Origin: Bimastos eiseni
Taxonomy: Eukaryota; Annelida; Clitellata; Crassiclitellata; Lumbricidae
NCBI GenBank assembly: GCA_959347315.1
Contig: OY365817.1
Location: 436,501-500,500, forward strand
Direction of reading: 5' to 3'
DNA: 64,000 bases
Shown: in pieces, positions 62,330 to 64,000 of the stretch
Position numbering within the stretch: position 1 is the first letter of the stretch
Layout: each line of letters starts with the position of its first letter
The notes under the pieces: generated by a model
The model's input: the letters and a program-made list of their open reading frames with translations, nothing else
The model's database searches: none
What the model was told of the DNA's origin: nothing
Position numbers and translations under genes: made by a program

Positions 62330-62720
62330 CTGTCCGACTAGTTCGCATTCTCATTCCTAATCATTCATTCATTCTCAGTCTCATTCTCATTCCTAGGTCT
62401 TCTTATTCTCCACATACCCATCCTTCTCTAATTCTTCATCTTTGTCCTCCCTTACTCCGCCTGTTCCCTCTCCTCTTCTTCCTCCTCCTCAATTCCTCCC
62501 TATTCCTCCAATTCCTCTGTCTGTTTTTCTATCATTTCCTATACCTCCAACATTCCTCTTCTTAGTTCTCCACTTCCTCCTTCTCCGCTTCCTCCTTTCA
62601 TCCTCCACTGCCTTTGTTTGTTCCGTTTCCACTTCCACTGCTTCGTCCTTCATTCCCTTCCTCCTCCAACTTCCTCCTCCTCCTCCCTCCTCTTCCTATT
62701 CCCTCTCTCCATCATCCATA
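62330..62720. repeat. Pyrimidine-rich TCC/TTC tract
   Basis: A polypyrimidine stretch on the plus strand. The proline/serine/leucine-rich frames are compositional artefacts. Confidence 0.8.
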
Positions 62721-63800
62721 GTATCCATAGTATCCTCCTGCCTCTGCATCCTCAGCCGAACCGCGTCGTAGCCACTACCTGGTCGAGCGCCGTAGCATCT
62801 CTTGCTGCGTTTGGCCGTCTTTTGATGCATGTTTGTGTGTGAGGGCGTGCGGTCGTGTTTAGGTCGTCGTTCGTTGAATATAACAACGGTTCAAATAATT
62901 ACGTCCAATCACCTGTCGCCCGTCCGTCAGGACCTGGCTCGAAAGAAGGATATCTACTCGCGGGAGAATGGAAGCTGAAGGAAGGAAAGCAGGGAAGAAG
63001 AAGACAAGAGAAGGGAAATGGAATGAATCAAAGGGGCAGAGAGCAAGCCTTAGGAGGAGACAGAGTAGGAATCGAGAAGACGGGGAAAAGGGCAGGGAAA
63101 GCTAGAGGAATGGAGGCAGGAAACGAGGCATGCGGAGCAAGAGGAGGGGAAGGCGTGGGGGATGAGGGAAGGAGTTGGATGAAGGAGGCTGTAAGGGAAG
63201 GGGAACAAGTAATAGAGTTACAAGGGCGAGGGGCGTCAGCTGCCGAGTGTTAATCAAAGGCAAAATATCACAAACAAACATCATCACAGTAGCGCCATCT
63301 GCCCACCAATAATTTTTCCTTTATTTCGCCGATTGAATAGTTTTTGCATAGGTATGCAGACCCGCTCAGCGTGTGGGACGACAACGTGCCAATCACATTG
63401 GAAGCCGTACGAAAATGGGTTAACGAGGGTGCTAAAAATAGAGCTTCTCGCAAATTGCGATCGATAATATTTCAGTCATAATACAAGGCATGTTAATTAG
63501 ATCTTATCCGCTCCGGTGCGATTTAGTCGGCCACGTCTGTTGCGCTGTTTGCGTACGTCCGTTAAAGAAGCGGATAGAAGGAAGAGGTGGAGAGGGAGTA
63601 TGGGAAGGGGAGTTAGGAGGGAGGATGGTGCCTGTTTAAGTGGTATGCTGTGAATACCCTGGGCGGTCCCAGGTCGACTACTTTCTGTTGAAGTGGGATG
63701 GTTATCGATTTGCAGGAAGTTTACTGGAGAAATGGATCATGGATGGAATGAGCGATGTTTGGAGGGAGAGCGAAGCAGACACGGTTAATTGGAGGAAAGA

Positions 63801-63912
<112 letters not shown>

Positions 63913-64000
63913 GTAGATATTATCATTATTACTATTATTGTTATTCTTATTATTATTATTATTTTTGCTCTCATTATTATCGTTACTACTATTATTTATA

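Noticed and set aside
62855..63253. 132-codon glycine/arginine/glutamate-rich frame
   Set aside because: Purine-rich low-complexity DNA. No motif, and composition alone keeps the frame open.

Overview
This is a stretch of intron-rich animal nuclear DNA. Long non-coding spans, GT-AG introns with consistent phases, LINE, SINE, hAT and mariner debris, dense microsatellites and a 200-base run of N all point that way. The TAGGCCTA and TACATGTA words scattered through it, together with the gene families present, suggest a marine invertebrate, perhaps an echinoderm or other invertebrate deuterostome. That taxonomic guess is an inference and is not proven here.

Left third (1-31.4 kb, + strand): two tandem paralogues of an SLC5-type sodium/solute symporter (SMCT/multivitamin-transporter-like). 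Copy A enters from the left edge, and only its last seven exons are visible (652-9976). Copy B is complete (17621-30663): 15 exons add up to exactly 604 codons including the stop. The seven shared exons have the same lengths and phases in both copies except for the last one, so this is a DNA-level gene duplication. The introns carry LINE fragments, a mariner-like transposase remnant, a probable MITE sitting in a minisatellite, and a tandemly duplicated repeat.

Between the copies (10-17.6 kb): no host protein gene was found. There is a U2-snRNA-like sequence at 13012, a 1.2 kb element with inverted ends, and a gag-like open frame with one stop.

Middle (31-42 kb): an intronless 698-residue protein on the minus strand (34758-36854) made of two tandem Mab-21/cGAS-like modules. 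The first keeps most of the nucleotidyltransferase signature and the second has lost most of it. This is the most interesting gene of the window. It is flanked by a hAT element with an intact 8-bp target duplication, a probable hAT MITE and a strong hairpin.

Right third (42-64 kb): the 3' half of an ARID3/dead-ringer transcription factor gene on the minus strand (42725-48433), with four exons covering the second part of the ARID domain through the REKLES region. Its 5' exons were not found between 48434 and the window end. That interval is dominated by microsatellites, a 16-copy 49-bp minisatellite, two oppositely oriented tRNA-derived SINEs (one with a 7-copy 20-bp tail array), a possible gag fragment beside the sequence gap, and LINE fragments.

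The three gene families have unrelated roles (membrane transport, a putative innate-immune or developmental nucleotidyltransferase-fold protein, and a DNA-binding regulator), and nothing suggests they work as a unit.
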